In this document: in pieces, positions 1-8,800 of the stretch | How positions within the stretch are numbered: position 1 is the first letter of the stretch | How the letters are laid out: each line of letters starts with the position of its first letter | Source: Chryseobacterium cucumeris | GTDB lineage: Bacteria > Bacteroidota > Bacteroidia > Flavobacteriales > Weeksellaceae | Length of the DNA: 64,000 nucleotides | Direction: 5' to 3' | NCBI RefSeq assembly: GCF_001593385.1 | Contig: NZ_LUVZ01000001.1 | Location: 558,001 to 622,000 of the forward strand | The notes under the pieces: generated by a model | The model's database searches: none | Told to the model about the DNA's origin: nothing | The model's input: the letters and a program-made list of their open reading frames with translations, nothing else | Program-made: the position numbers and the translations under genes

Positions 1-1
1 T

Positions 2-130
2 CACGGACTTGCTACCTATATTGAAACACAGGTCACTGGAGAAGTCCTGACTAAGAGAAAATCATCTGCGGTATTTCTGCTTGATAAAGAAAAAGCACTC
101 TGGCTTCATCTTATAGAAAACTGGATATAA
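2..130 (+). CDS. C-terminal fragment of an NTF2/SnoaL-like protein (5' end outside window)
   Basis: An open frame enters from the left edge and ends at a TAA, giving 42 residues that begin HGLATYIETQVTG and end HLIENWI. The pattern of a beta strand, a turn and a strand ending in a Trp-rich tail looks like the last strands of SnoaL-like or DUF4440 (NTF2-fold) proteins. Too little is present to name a substrate. It converges on the HD-domain gene, with a hairpin between them. The coding call is fairly safe because the codon pattern is good; the family is a guess. Confidence 0.5.
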   Translation, partial: HGLATYIETQVTGEVLTKRKSSAVFLLDKEKALWLHLIENWI

Positions 131-135
131 ACCAT

Positions 136-178
136 AACAGCCCTGATCATCTAAGAATGTCCGGGGCTGTTTATTTTT
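136..178. terminator. Rho-independent terminator between convergent genes
   Basis: AACAGCCC (136-143) pairs with GGGCTGTT (164-171) around a 20-base loop and is followed by a T-rich run. It lies just after the stop of the left-edge gene and just past the stop of the leftward HD-domain gene. Confidence 0.6.
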
Positions 179-194
179 TGAAAGAGCTATTTTC

Positions 195-845
195 CTATTC
201 AGACCATGGAGAATGTAAAATACAGTCGCAGAAGTTTTTCCTTTCAAAATTTGGGATCATGAAGGCACATACATCTGCTTTTATATTTCCGAAAGTAGTT
301 TCGGTTTTATGTTCAAAACCACCGAAAAATGTAGGAATGATCTTCTTTTTGAAATCATTTCTCGGAAAAGTTCTGATAATCTCTTCCCGATGTTCCGCAC
401 TCAGGTTTTCATAGCCTTCGCCCATCACATCCAATCCCACTCCTGAATACATTAAAGCAACCTCATTTTCTTTATGTTCCGCAATTCCAATGGTAGTGTG
501 AAGGGCAATGGTGTCCCAAACGAGCTGAAGTTTATCCTGAGCAATACCATGACCCTTCAAAAAGTCTCTGGCTGCATTGGCTCCGTCTACTTCAAATCTC
601 AGATCCGGGCTGCTGTAATGAGAAACAAGCCCCAGATCGTGAAATACGGATGCTACATACAATAGTTCCGAGTCATGCGCTTTGTTTTCACGTTTTGCAT
701 TTAAGGAAGAAAATAGAAAAACACGCATAGAGTGATTGTAGATAAATTCTGTTCCGTGTTCCAATAGAAGTTCTGTGGCTTCTGTTGCAATTTTACTGTC
801 CGGGATGATGATTCCCGCAACTTCTTTCATACGATGTACTGACAT
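195..845 (-). CDS. HD-domain protein (putative metal-dependent phosphohydrolase)
   Basis: This 216-residue cytoplasmic protein has a readable HD signature: H in IYNHSMRV (about residue 38), the HD pair in VFHDLGL (about 69-70) and a later H in IALHTTIG (about 114), the usual metal-binding set of the HD superfamily. The spacing and size resemble cyanamide-hydratase-like HD proteins of Bacteroidota, but the substrate cannot be read from sequence. The start is the ATG at 845, because a TATCTTTG promoter element lies about 20 bases upstream. It is followed upstream by an AraC regulator on the same strand, and that intergenic gap carries a repeat resembling AraC half-sites, so the regulator may control this gene. 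Confidence 0.75.
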   Translation of the reverse strand: MSVHRMKEVAGIIIPDSKIATEATELLLEHGTEFIYNHSMRVFLFSSLNAKRENKAHDSELLYVASVFHDLGLVSHYSSPDLRFEVDGANAARDFLKGHGIAQDKLQLVWDTIALHTTIGIAEHKENEVALMYSGVGLDVMGEGYENLSAEHREEIIRTFPRNDFKKKIIPTFFGGFEHKTETTFGNIKADVCAFMIPNFERKNFCDCILHSPWSE

Positions 846-864
846 ATCTTTATATAATTTTATC

Positions 865-872
865 CAAAGATA
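865..872 (-). promoter_or_regulatory. Promoter -7 element of the HD-domain gene
   Basis: The minus strand reads TATCTTTG, a full match to the Bacteroidota -7 consensus TAnnTTTG. It predicts a start site near 861 and a leader of about 16 bases. No TTTG at the -33 position is seen, which fits an activator-dependent promoter. Confidence 0.55.
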
Positions 873-894
873 TCCTGATTAGAAATGCTTCGGA

Positions 895-925
895 ATATCA
901 ATAAATGCCGATAAGATGTCAAAAT
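895..925 (-). promoter_or_regulatory. Putative AraC half-sites at the HD-gene promoter
   Basis: ATATCAATAA (895-904) and ATGTCAAAAT (916-925) start 21 bp apart, two helical turns. Relative to the predicted start site they sit near -34 and -55. The better copy matches the repeat at 1866-1907 upstream of the neighbouring AraC gene. The pairing is inference. Confidence 0.35.
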
Positions 926-936
926 TTCCGTCGAAA

Positions 937-1794
937 TTATATTCCTATATGAATGAACTTACTGCGATAGTTTGCCGGAGATATTTCCGTATTTTTTTTA
1001 AAGAAGTGGCTGAACTGTTCCGGTGTACCGAAATGAAGCTGATAAGCAATCTCTTTTACAGAATGGGAACTGAACTGAAGAAGTCTTTTTGCCTCTGCTA
1101 TAATCTGTCCGTTGATGATTTCTTTAGCACTTTTATAAGAACACCGTTTACACAATTCACTTAACCTTCTTGGCGTAATATTCAATCTTTCCGAATAATC
1201 ATTCACGGCGTGAAGGCTATGATACTGACTGCTCAGCAATTCCATAAATTTGCGGTAAATGATATAATCCTGACTGTCAAAAGTATCCTCTTTTACCATT
1301 TTTACATTCGCCAGCTTGATCATCATGATTTTTAAATAGGCCGCCAGTACATCCATTTGATTGGTATAAGATGTTGCTTTGTATTCCGTCAATAAGTTTT
1401 TACATAAGTTTAAAAATTCATCTGTTTCAACTTGGTCCGGTATCAGTTTTTGATTCGCAGCAGCATTATTAAACAGAACAGCCTTGCAATTGCTGGCACT
1501 GGAAGGAACTCTTTCCCAGAAACAATCGCCAAAGGAAATATGATAGCCACAGACTTCAGCATCATTTTCAAATCTGCAGATCTGACCTTTTGAGAGTAAA
1601 AAAATTTCCTGATCTGTGATATCAAAAGAGTGCTCATCTATCACCAGTACTCCTTTACCTTTTTCAATCATTACAATGTGATGATAATTAAGCCTCACAA
1701 AATCCACGAAATATGGGAGATCATCTTCCAATCGTTTTACGGAAAAAGAATGGTCAATAACAGATTCTGATACAATTCCTGAGACCGGCTTCAT
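937..1794 (-). CDS. AraC family transcriptional regulator
   Basis: A 285-residue regulator. Residues 1 to about 150 look like the cupin-type effector domain (short strands around HHIVMIEKGKGVLVID). The last 100 residues carry two helix-turn-helix units, with the typical second unit VKEIAYQLHFGTPEQFSHFF followed by SPANYR. Length is normal for the family. The effector is unknown. It lies between an MFS transporter gene upstream and the HD-domain gene downstream, all leftward, so those are plausible targets. Its upstream region holds a 21-bp tandem repeat and the HD-gene promoter holds a related motif. Confidence 0.88.
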   Translation of the reverse strand: MKPVSGIVSESVIDHSFSVKRLEDDLPYFVDFVRLNYHHIVMIEKGKGVLVIDEHSFDITDQEIFLLSKGQICRFENDAEVCGYHISFGDCFWERVPSSASNCKAVLFNNAAANQKLIPDQVETDEFLNLCKNLLTEYKATSYTNQMDVLAAYLKIMMIKLANVKMVKEDTFDSQDYIIYRKFMELLSSQYHSLHAVNDYSERLNITPRRLSELCKRCSYKSAKEIINGQIIAEAKRLLQFSSHSVKEIAYQLHFGTPEQFSHFFKKNTEISPANYRSKFIHIGI

Positions 1795-1865
1795 AAAAGG
1801 AAATTTTTAATAAAGATAAAAAGTATTTTACAATGCAAGATTAAATAACAACCATGAGCCGGAAC

Positions 1866-1907
1866 ATGTCAAAAAACGCTTAAAAGATGTCAAAAATCCC
1901 TTAAAAA
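1866..1907 (-). promoter_or_regulatory. 21-bp tandem direct repeat upstream of AraC gene
   Basis: Two 21-bp units (1866-1886 and 1887-1907) match at about 17 of 21 positions. Each begins ATGTCAAAAA and holds CTTAAAA at its end. A phase of exactly two helical turns is typical of AraC-family tandem sites. They lie about 70-110 bp upstream of the AraC start codon, so autoregulation is the simplest reading. Confidence 0.45.
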
Positions 1908-1915
1908 GAAATTAA

Positions 1916-3073
1916 TTATGATTTCCTGAAGACTTTCATCTGACCCGCCATAATCGCCAGTAAAATTCCAAAGCAGGCAAAAAGACCGTATGAATATCTT
2001 AGATCAAAACTTTCCGCAATATATCCGATAAGAGGCGGCCCCATCAGAAATCCTAAAAATGATATGCTGGAAACAAATGATAAAGCAATACTCGGAGCTA
2101 CTGTACTCACTTTTCCTACTGTACTGTAAACGGAAGGCACACTCAGGGAACTTCCGAGGCCAATGATCATAAAAGCAATGATGCAGATCCACAGTTCCGG
2201 AAAGAAAACACTTAGAAAAAGCCCGCTGCTCATCAGCAGTCCACAACACTGCAAAACGATCTTTTTCCCATACTTTTCAATGATTTTATTCCCGATAAAA
2301 CGACCTAAAGTCATCATTAAGATAAAACTCGTATACCCCAGTATGACAAGGTTTTCAGGTGCTTTAACTATAGTTTGAAAATAAACCCCGCTCCAGTCGA
2401 ACATCGCTCCTTCAATCGCCATACTCAGAAAGCCTATAATTCCCAAACCAATCAGTGTAGGATTCACTGCTTTGAAAATTGAACGGGTCTGCGGTTCTGC
2501 TTTATGAATAATATTGGTCAGATTTTTTGTACTGTAAAACCAAAGTATTCCTACCAGAATGAAAATAACAGCAAAATGATAAAAAGTTCCTACATGGAGA
2601 TTAATCATCAGCAAACCTATGACTGCCCCCGTAAGCCCTGCAAAGCACCATGCTCCGTGATAAGAAGAAAGAAGAGTTCTTTTCGTGATAGATTCTATCT
2701 CAATTGCCTGTGTATTGATGGCAATATTACACATGTTTCCAGAAACACCAAAGAAGAACAGTACAACACCTAACGTCCAGTATGAAGGAGACAAACCAAT
2801 TAATAACAGGAAAAAAGGATACAACATAAAGCATCTTTTAATAATTCCGCTGCTTCCGTAAATACTGATCAGTTTTCCAGCCAGAACCATCGTCGACAGC
2901 TGTCCTATCGGCATCAAAAGCAAAAGTGTTCCCAATTGGGCTTCAGTAATGGAAAGAGCAGTTTTAATGATAGGAATCCGGCTCGCCCAGGAAGAAAAAA
3001 CAAGCCCGTGGGCAAAGAATAGTAAAAAACAGGCGGTCGGCATTTTTGCATTAAAAGATGGGGTCTCGTTCAT
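1916..3073 (-). CDS. MFS transporter
   Basis: A 385-residue multi-spanning inner-membrane protein with about 12 hydrophobic segments in two halves. It has the start of an MFS fold with a conserved Arg in SSWASRIPIIK after helix 1 and a G-rich TM4-5 region (WCFAGLTGAVIGLLM). It resembles the FucP/YbjJ-like MFS proteins common in Bacteroidota. The substrate is unknown. It is transcribed from a TAAATTTG promoter and lies upstream of the AraC gene. It is divergent from the GNAT gene at 3267. Confidence 0.85.
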   Translation of the reverse strand: MNETPSFNAKMPTACFLLFFAHGLVFSSWASRIPIIKTALSITEAQLGTLLLLMPIGQLSTMVLAGKLISIYGSSGIIKRCFMLYPFFLLLIGLSPSYWTLGVVLFFFGVSGNMCNIAINTQAIEIESITKRTLLSSYHGAWCFAGLTGAVIGLLMINLHVGTFYHFAVIFILVGILWFYSTKNLTNIIHKAEPQTRSIFKAVNPTLIGLGIIGFLSMAIEGAMFDWSGVYFQTIVKAPENLVILGYTSFILMMTLGRFIGNKIIEKYGKKIVLQCCGLLMSSGLFLSVFFPELWICIIAFMIIGLGSSLSVPSVYSTVGKVSTVAPSIALSFVSSISFLGFLMGPPLIGYIAESFDLRYSYGLFACFGILLAIMAGQMKVFRKS

Positions 3074-3101
3074 TATAACAGGGTAATAAAAATCCTTTTT
3101 G

Positions 3102-3109
3102 CAAATTTA
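3102..3109 (-). promoter_or_regulatory. Promoter -7 element of the MFS gene
   Basis: The minus strand reads TAAATTTG, a full TAnnTTTG match, 29 bases before the MFS start codon. The same divergent gap holds TTCCATT (3156-3162) facing AATGGAA (3172-3178), a 7-bp inverted repeat that could be an operator. Confidence 0.55.
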
Positions 3110-3214
3110 GACACGCTGCGCTATTAAAATGTAGTTCATTTTTGTCATTTTTATGTTCCATTTTAACCAATAATGGAAATGTGGATCTCCTTATGATGGA
3201 AAATCACTTTGTTT

Positions 3215-3248
3215 TTTGAATACAGATTTTCATTTTTTATTAATTTCG
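3215..3248 (+). promoter_or_regulatory. Candidate promoter of the GNAT gene
   Basis: TTTG at 3215-3218, a 22-base spacer and TAATTTCG at 3241-3248 (one mismatch to TAnnTTTG) lie 18 bases before the ATG at 3267. Confidence 0.4.
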
Positions 3249-3266
3249 TTGTATAAAAAATGAGCC

Positions 3267-3878
3267 ATGAAAGAAAAATGGATCGTCTATCCAACTATTT
3301 TGGAAGGAGAAACTGTTGAATTAATTCCCCTTGAAAAAGAGCATTTTGAAGAATTATATGCTGCTGCTTCAGATAAAGAACTCTGGGAACTGATTCCTAC
3401 CGATTGTTCTGAAGAAACCCGGTTTTATAAAACGTATGAATTCGCCTTATCAGAAAGAGAAACCGGAAATCAATATCCATTTGTAATACGACATAAAGAA
3501 ACCGGAAAACTGATTGGTTCCACACGTTTTTTTGAAATATATCCGGCAGACAGAAAACTGGAAATCGGATGGACATGGATCACCAAAGAGTTCTGGGGAA
3601 CAGCCATCAACCTGGAATGCAAATTACTGCTCCTCACCTTCTGCTTTAATGTACTGAAAACAAACAGGGTACAGTTGAAAACGAAAGACGATAATTTCAG
3701 ATCACGAAAAGCGATCGAAAAAATCGGTGGTGTATTTGAAGGTATTTTACGTAAAGACAAAGTTCTCAGCGATGGTACTACAAGAAATGCCGCTTATTAC
3801 AGTATTTTGAATGATGAATGGGCAGCTGCAAAAAGCAAAATTGAAGCTTTGATCAAAGAAAAGCAACGTGTTGGCTAA
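3267..3878 (+). CDS. GNAT family N-acetyltransferase (RimJ/RimL-like)
   Basis: This 203-residue protein follows the Acetyltransf_3 layout: an N-terminal EGETVELIPLEKEHFEELY strand-helix unit, a mid segment IGSTRFFEIYPADRKLEIGWTW, and the typical C-terminal DDNFRSRKAIEKIGGVFEGILR that ends the acetyl-CoA fold. It probably transfers an acetyl group to an amine or a protein N-terminus in the cytoplasm, but the acceptor is unknown. It is a single-gene unit with its own promoter and ends at a strong terminator shared with the AraC gene that converges on it. Confidence 0.85.
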   Translation: MKEKWIVYPTILEGETVELIPLEKEHFEELYAAASDKELWELIPTDCSEETRFYKTYEFALSERETGNQYPFVIRHKETGKLIGSTRFFEIYPADRKLEIGWTWITKEFWGTAINLECKLLLLTFCFNVLKTNRVQLKTKDDNFRSRKAIEKIGGVFEGILRKDKVLSDGTTRNAAYYSILNDEWAAAKSKIEALIKEKQRVG

Positions 3879-3891
3879 AAAGTATACAATA

Positions 3892-3925
3892 AAAAAACAC
3901 CTGATATTTGAACCAGGTGTTTTTT
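3892..3925. terminator. Bidirectional terminator
   Basis: A 12-bp perfect stem, AAAAAACACCTG (3892-3903) with CAGGTGTTTTTT (3914-3925), lies between the convergent GNAT and AraC genes. Confidence 0.85.
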
Positions 3926-3927
3926 AT

Positions 3928-4842
3928 TTAGTTGAAAGACTGTCTGTAACTCAGAGGTGTTTTATCGGTTTTCTTTTTAAACAGCTTATTGAAAGACTGC
4001 GGATGTTCAAATCCAAGAGCATACGCTACTTCAGATACAGAAAAACCTGTGGTAGTAAGATATTCTTTCGCCTTCTCAATCAGTTTTTCATGAATATGCT
4101 GCTGGGCATTTAATCCGGTAAGGTTACGAAGCATATCACTCAGATAATGGGGTGACAGATTGAGTGTGGAGGCCAGAAATTCTACCGTAGGAAGCCCTTT
4201 ATTTAAGGTTTCCTGCTCGTTAAAATACTTTTCCAGCACAACATCCATTTTAGCCAGCACATCATTATTAACTGCCTTTCTGGTGATAAACTGTCTTTTA
4301 TAAAAACGGTTGCTGTAATTAAGAAGCACATCAATATAAGAAACAATAACGTCCTGACTCACTTCATCAATAGCTGTATTGAGTTCATTTCCAATATTAT
4401 CCAACAAGCCTGTTATCGTTGTCTTTTCCTGATCAGACAAGTGCAGTGCTTCATTCGTATCATAAGAAAAGAAACCGAAGTTTTTGATATTCTTTGCCAA
4501 AGGATAACTTCTGATTAAATCCGGATGTACCAGCAAAGTATACCCGCAGTATTCTGCATTCTCATCAGTAGAAAGAACCTGACCGGGAGCCGTAAACATC
4601 ATTCCTCCCTCATTGAAGTCATAATATCCCTGTCCGTAACCCATTTTCCCGACCGTGGAATATTTATATGAGATCTTATAAAAATTCAGGATAAAGCTTC
4701 TCTTCAGCATATCTTTTCTGATGCTCATTTTCGTATTATCCACAAGGCTTACCAACGGATGAAGCGGCTTGGGCAGCTGCAACATATCGTGTAATTCTGA
4801 TATGGATGAGATCTTCAGCGGAATATTATCTTTCTTTTCCAT
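3928..4842 (-). CDS. AraC family transcriptional regulator
   Basis: A 304-residue regulator with an effector-type N-terminal domain of about 190 residues (it includes MMFTAPGQVLSTDENAEYCG, typical of the AraC cupin in Bacteroidota) and a C-terminal double helix-turn-helix (about 200-304). The second unit reads FSVSEVAYALGFEHPQSFNK with a PLSYR end. It lies directly downstream of an SDR oxidoreductase gene on the same strand, but with its own promoter. Regulators of this kind commonly activate the adjacent dehydrogenase; paired direct repeats upstream of the SDR gene support that here. Confidence 0.88.
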   Translation of the reverse strand: MEKKDNIPLKISSISELHDMLQLPKPLHPLVSLVDNTKMSIRKDMLKRSFILNFYKISYKYSTVGKMGYGQGYYDFNEGGMMFTAPGQVLSTDENAEYCGYTLLVHPDLIRSYPLAKNIKNFGFFSYDTNEALHLSDQEKTTITGLLDNIGNELNTAIDEVSQDVIVSYIDVLLNYSNRFYKRQFITRKAVNNDVLAKMDVVLEKYFNEQETLNKGLPTVEFLASTLNLSPHYLSDMLRNLTGLNAQQHIHEKLIEKAKEYLTTTGFSVSEVAYALGFEHPQSFNKLFKKKTDKTPLSYRQSFN

Positions 4843-4870
4843 GATATAAAATTATAAATTATTGGAGTAA

Positions 4871-4908
4871 AAAGACAGTACAAATGTAATTTACTTTATA
4901 CTGTCTTT
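4871..4908. promoter_or_regulatory. 10-bp inverted repeat enclosing the AraC gene promoter
   Basis: AAAGACAGTA (4871-4880) and TACTGTCTTT (4899-4908) are perfect complements around 18 bases. On the minus strand the right arm runs into TTTTT, so the repeat can be the SDR gene's terminator. The loop holds TACATTTG (minus strand, 4888-4881), a full TAnnTTTG match that would drive the AraC gene. Terminator, operator or both are possible. Confidence 0.6.
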
Positions 4909-4919
4909 CAAAAAACTGA

Positions 4920-5717
4920 TTACATAAACTGTTTTCCGAACTGCTCTCTGAATGCTTCATCACCTAGTTCAAGACGCTGTGCATAGATGGCTTTAGCATC
5001 TTCTCCGGCCACATATCTCAATTGTTTTTTACCATCTGTTGCAGCCTCATAGACTACTGCTGCAATCTGTTCCGGTGTAGAAGCCGCTTCCATCATTCCT
5101 TCCATTTTAGAAAACAGAGAATTCGTCATGTCTTCATAAGCAGGACTGGATGCTGAGTCCAGTGAACGGCTTACAAAATCCGTCTTGATTCCTCCGGGAG
5201 ACACCGTTTTAATATCAATTCCCAAAGTATTAAGCTCAAAAGCTAAGCTTTCACTCCACCCTTCAAGCGCCCACTTGGTTGCGTGATAAGTAGAACCCAA
5301 TGGGAATGCTACCAGTCCTCCTATAGACGTTGTAGAAATGAACATTCCTCTTTTCTGTTCTCTGAAGTAAGGAATAAATGCCTGTGTAACGCGTATAACC
5401 CCTAATAAATTCGTGTCAAGCTGTTTGACAATCTGATCATCAGAAAGCGCTTCCAAAGGTCCTATAAGGCCATATCCTGCGTTATTATACACCACATCGA
5501 TGTCTCCAAGTTCAAGAGCCTGCTTTACAGTAGACTTAATCTGTTCCGGATTGGTAACATCCAGCGGAAGTAGAGTTACATTCTCCAAAGCGGCAAGATC
5601 AGCTGCTGCTTCAGGGTTTCTCATAGTGGCGATTACTTTCCATCCGTTGTTTTGAAATAATTGGGCAGCTGCTTTTCCTAATCCTGTAGAAGCACCTGTT
5701 ATAAAAATTGTTTTCAT
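4920..5717 (-). CDS. SDR family NAD(P)-dependent oxidoreductase
   Basis: A 265-residue Rossmann-fold short-chain dehydrogenase. The cofactor motif is TGASTGLGKAAA near the N terminus, followed by NNAGYG at about residue 80 and the catalytic set S, YHATK (about 150). The start at 5717 is preferred over an in-frame codon 27 bases earlier because it begins MKTIFITG, the usual SDR N terminus. It probably reduces or oxidises a carbonyl or alcohol group; the substrate is unknown. Its upstream region, shared with the divergent helicase gene, carries two direct half-sites in the position expected for an AraC-activated promoter. Confidence 0.88.
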   Translation of the reverse strand: MKTIFITGASTGLGKAAAQLFQNNGWKVIATMRNPEAAADLAALENVTLLPLDVTNPEQIKSTVKQALELGDIDVVYNNAGYGLIGPLEALSDDQIVKQLDTNLLGVIRVTQAFIPYFREQKRGMFISTTSIGGLVAFPLGSTYHATKWALEGWSESLAFELNTLGIDIKTVSPGGIKTDFVSRSLDSASSPAYEDMTNSLFSKMEGMMEAASTPEQIAAVVYEAATDGKKQLRYVAGEDAKAIYAQRLELGDEAFREQFGKQFM

Positions 5718-5741
5718 TTTTCTTGGTTTAAAATTACAGGA

Positions 5742-5749
5742 CAAAGTTC
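5742..5749 (-). promoter_or_regulatory. Weak -7 element of the SDR gene
   Basis: The minus strand reads GAACTTTG, one mismatch to TAnnTTTG, predicting a start site near 5738. The -33 position holds an AraC-like half-site rather than TTTG. Confidence 0.4.
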
Positions 5750-5770
5750 TGCATTACAACAAACGCCCGA

Positions 5771-5801
5771 GTTGCCAAAATGGGGTAAGGTGTAGCCAAA
5801 A
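5771..5801 (-). promoter_or_regulatory. Paired AraC-type half-sites upstream of the SDR gene
   Basis: GTTGCCAAAA (5771-5780) and GTAGCCAAAA (5792-5801) match at 9 of 10 bases with a 21-bp phase. Against the predicted SDR start site they lie at about -33 and -54, the layout of class II activation by AraC proteins. Confidence 0.5.
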
Positions 5802-5828
5802 CGGATTCTTTAATATATTTGTTTTTTG

Positions 5829-5836
5829 TAAGTTTG
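5829..5836 (+). promoter_or_regulatory. Promoter -7 element of the helicase gene
   Basis: TAAGTTTG matches TAnnTTTG. A start site near 5840 would leave a leader of about 12 bases before the ATG at 5852 and would exclude the earlier in-frame TTG at 5819. Confidence 0.5.
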
Positions 5837-5851
5837 TCCCGATCTATTTTT

Positions 5852-8800
5852 ATGGCAGAATATATTCTTGACAACATCAATATCAGTACACTTTCCGTAT
5901 ATGACCTGCTGAAACATACCTCAGACAGTGCATTTATCGGGATCAGGGATTTTCGTGAAATCTATCCTGTTGCTATTGAAAACAATACAGGAATATTTAC
6001 AAAACAATCTTCACTGCAGGATTTTCCGGTGGTCAGTATCAGCAAAATCAACAGTTCATTACTCTGTTCCTGCACCTGTGACCATGAAAAAAAACAGCTT
6101 TGTACTCATCAGGCAGAGATTATTCACTGCATTATTGAAGATAAAAATTATCGATTGTTTTTTGATGAAACGCTACGCAAGAAAATATTTCTCCCTAAAG
6201 CCAGAGGATATGGTCTGGAAAACGAGCCGGATCTGGATCAGTATTTTGAATTGGAATACAAAGATGGCCAAATTCAGATATTACCCAAAATCAAGGAAAT
6301 ACTTCCTGTAGATGATGTAATGCTGACAGGAGATCTACTTCCTCAGCTTCCTTCTAAACTGGATGAGCTGGCAGTATTGGAATCGGGTAAAAAGCAAATA
6401 ATGGTTATCGGTAAACACCGTTATTACAATCACATGACCTTCTCTCTTATGGAGGCAGAGATAACGCAATCAGGAAAAATCAAAAATCCGGTCACTCCCG
6501 TAGATGCCATGCAGCTCATATGGAAAGCGGAGAAACCTGCAGATATTAAATTTTACACTGCTATCACTTCTTTTCAGAATAATTACAATGAAGATTATAA
6601 TCCTTCAGAACTAGAAGCTTTAAAGCTCATTGTAAAGAATCCTCTGGAGCTGGAAGTCTATTATCATGACCGGGAAATCGCAGAAACCGTTTCCGCAAAG
6701 TCACTTTCCCATATTGAATTAAACACTTTAGATGCAGAGGTTCAATTATCTGTCTTTAAGAAAGATCCGTTTTTTGAAATCACCGGAGAGCTGTTGTTTA
6801 ATGACATTGCTCTTCCATTTAAAAATATAGTTCTCAGAAATGAGTATTTCGTGTATAACCAAAACGTTTTCAGCTTTGTAGACGATCCTGACATGCTCAG
6901 AATCATCCAGTTCTTTAAGGCTCATAATGAAATATTACTGGTTCATTCTTCAAAATATGAAGCATTTATGCAGGACATTCTCTCTTCTTTAGAAGAACGT
7001 ATTCATATCAATTACAATTATATACGACCTGCAACAAAAGTACAACTTGAAGACAAGAATTATCAGACTGAAAAAGTCATTTATCTCCGTCAGCAGGAAA
7101 ATTATATAGGAATTACTCCCGTTATGAAATATGGTGATGTGGAGGTCCCGGTCTATTCCAGGAAGCAGATTTTTGATACCGATCAGAATGGAAATCCATT
7201 TAAAATAGAAAGAAATGAATCAGCCGAAGCCCGCTTTACTTCTTTGGTGATGCAGCAGCACCCTGATTTTGAAGACCAGATGGACGGCTATCAGTATTTT
7301 TATCTCCACAGGGATAAGTTCCTGGATAACAACTGGTTTCTTGAAGCATTTGAGACCTGGAGAAATGAAGGAATCATCATACTTGGTTTTAACGAATTAA
7401 AAAACAATAAATTAAACCCTCACCGGGCAAAAATCAATATTCAGATTACCAGCGGACTGGATTGGTTTAACGCTAAACTGAAAGTAGGATTTGGTCCCAA
7501 AGAAGCTTCTCTGAAACAGCTTCACCGGGCCATCCGGAATAAGAGTAAATTTGTCCAGCTGGATGATGGCAGCATGGGAATTCTTCCCGAAGAATGGATG
7601 GAAAAGATAACTGCTTATTTCAGAGCAGGAGAAATTGATGAAGAGCTTTTAAAGATTCCGAAAATCAATTTTTCGGAGGTAACGTCACTGTTTGAAAAAG
7701 AAATTCTGAGCAAGGAGATTCAGGAAGAACTCACCTCCTATTCTACAAAGTTTTCAAAAGTAAAAGACATCCCGGAAACGACTGTTCCTGCTGAGCTGAA
7801 TGCTGAGTTGAGAGATTACCAGCATGACGGACTCAACTGGCTTAATTTTCTTGACAGTTTCAACTTCGGTGGATGTCTTGCAGATGATATGGGGCTTGGA
7901 AAAACCATTCAAATCATTGCTTTTATCCTTTCGCAGAGGGAAAAACGGGGACACACCACGAATCTTATTGTCGTTCCTACTTCCCTGCTTTTCAACTGGC
8001 AGGAAGAGATCAGCAGATTTGCACCTTCCATAAAAGTTCTGCTTCATTATGGTGCAGACCGTCCAAAAACAACAGCTCATATGCCTGATTACGAAGTAGT
8101 TCTTACCACCTACGGAATGCTGCTTTCGGACATTCAATTTTTGAAAAAGCTTAATTTCAATTATGTGTTTCTGGATGAATCACAGGTGATTAAAAATCCT
8201 AATTCAGAAAGGTATAAAGCGGCACGTCTGCTTCAATCAAGAAACAGAATTGTACTGACGGGGACGCCCGTTGAAAACAGCACTTTTGATCTTTACAGCC
8301 AGCTTTCTTTTGCCTGTCCCGGATTGTTGGGAAGTAAACAGTATTTTAAAGACATTTATGCTATTCCTATTGATAAATTTGAGTACAGCAAACGTGCCAT
8401 AGAGCTTCAGCAAAAGATAAAGCCATTTATCCTCAGAAGAACTAAGAAACAGGTTGCCAAAGAACTTCCGGAGAAAACTGAAACAGTAATCTACTGTGAA
8501 ATGAATACGGAACAGCGCAAAATTTATGATGCTTATGAAAAGGAACTTCGAGAATTTATTGCCGCCAATGATGACGATGATCTGAACAAGAACAGCATGC
8601 ATGTTCTTACAGGCCTTACGAGGCTCAGACAGATCTGTAATTCCCCTGTTCTGATGAAAGAGGGATATTCCGGGGAAAATGCCGTTAAAATCGAAATTCT
8701 GATGGAACAAATCCTCGGAAAATCCAAAGATCATAAAATCCTTGTTTTCTCACAGTTTGTGGGTATGCTGGACCTCATAAAGACAGAACTGGAACGCCAC

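Noticed and set aside
5819..5851. Longer N terminus of the SNF2-family helicase
   Set aside because: It starts with TTG and lies upstream of the predicted start site near 5840; the ATG at 5852 is used.
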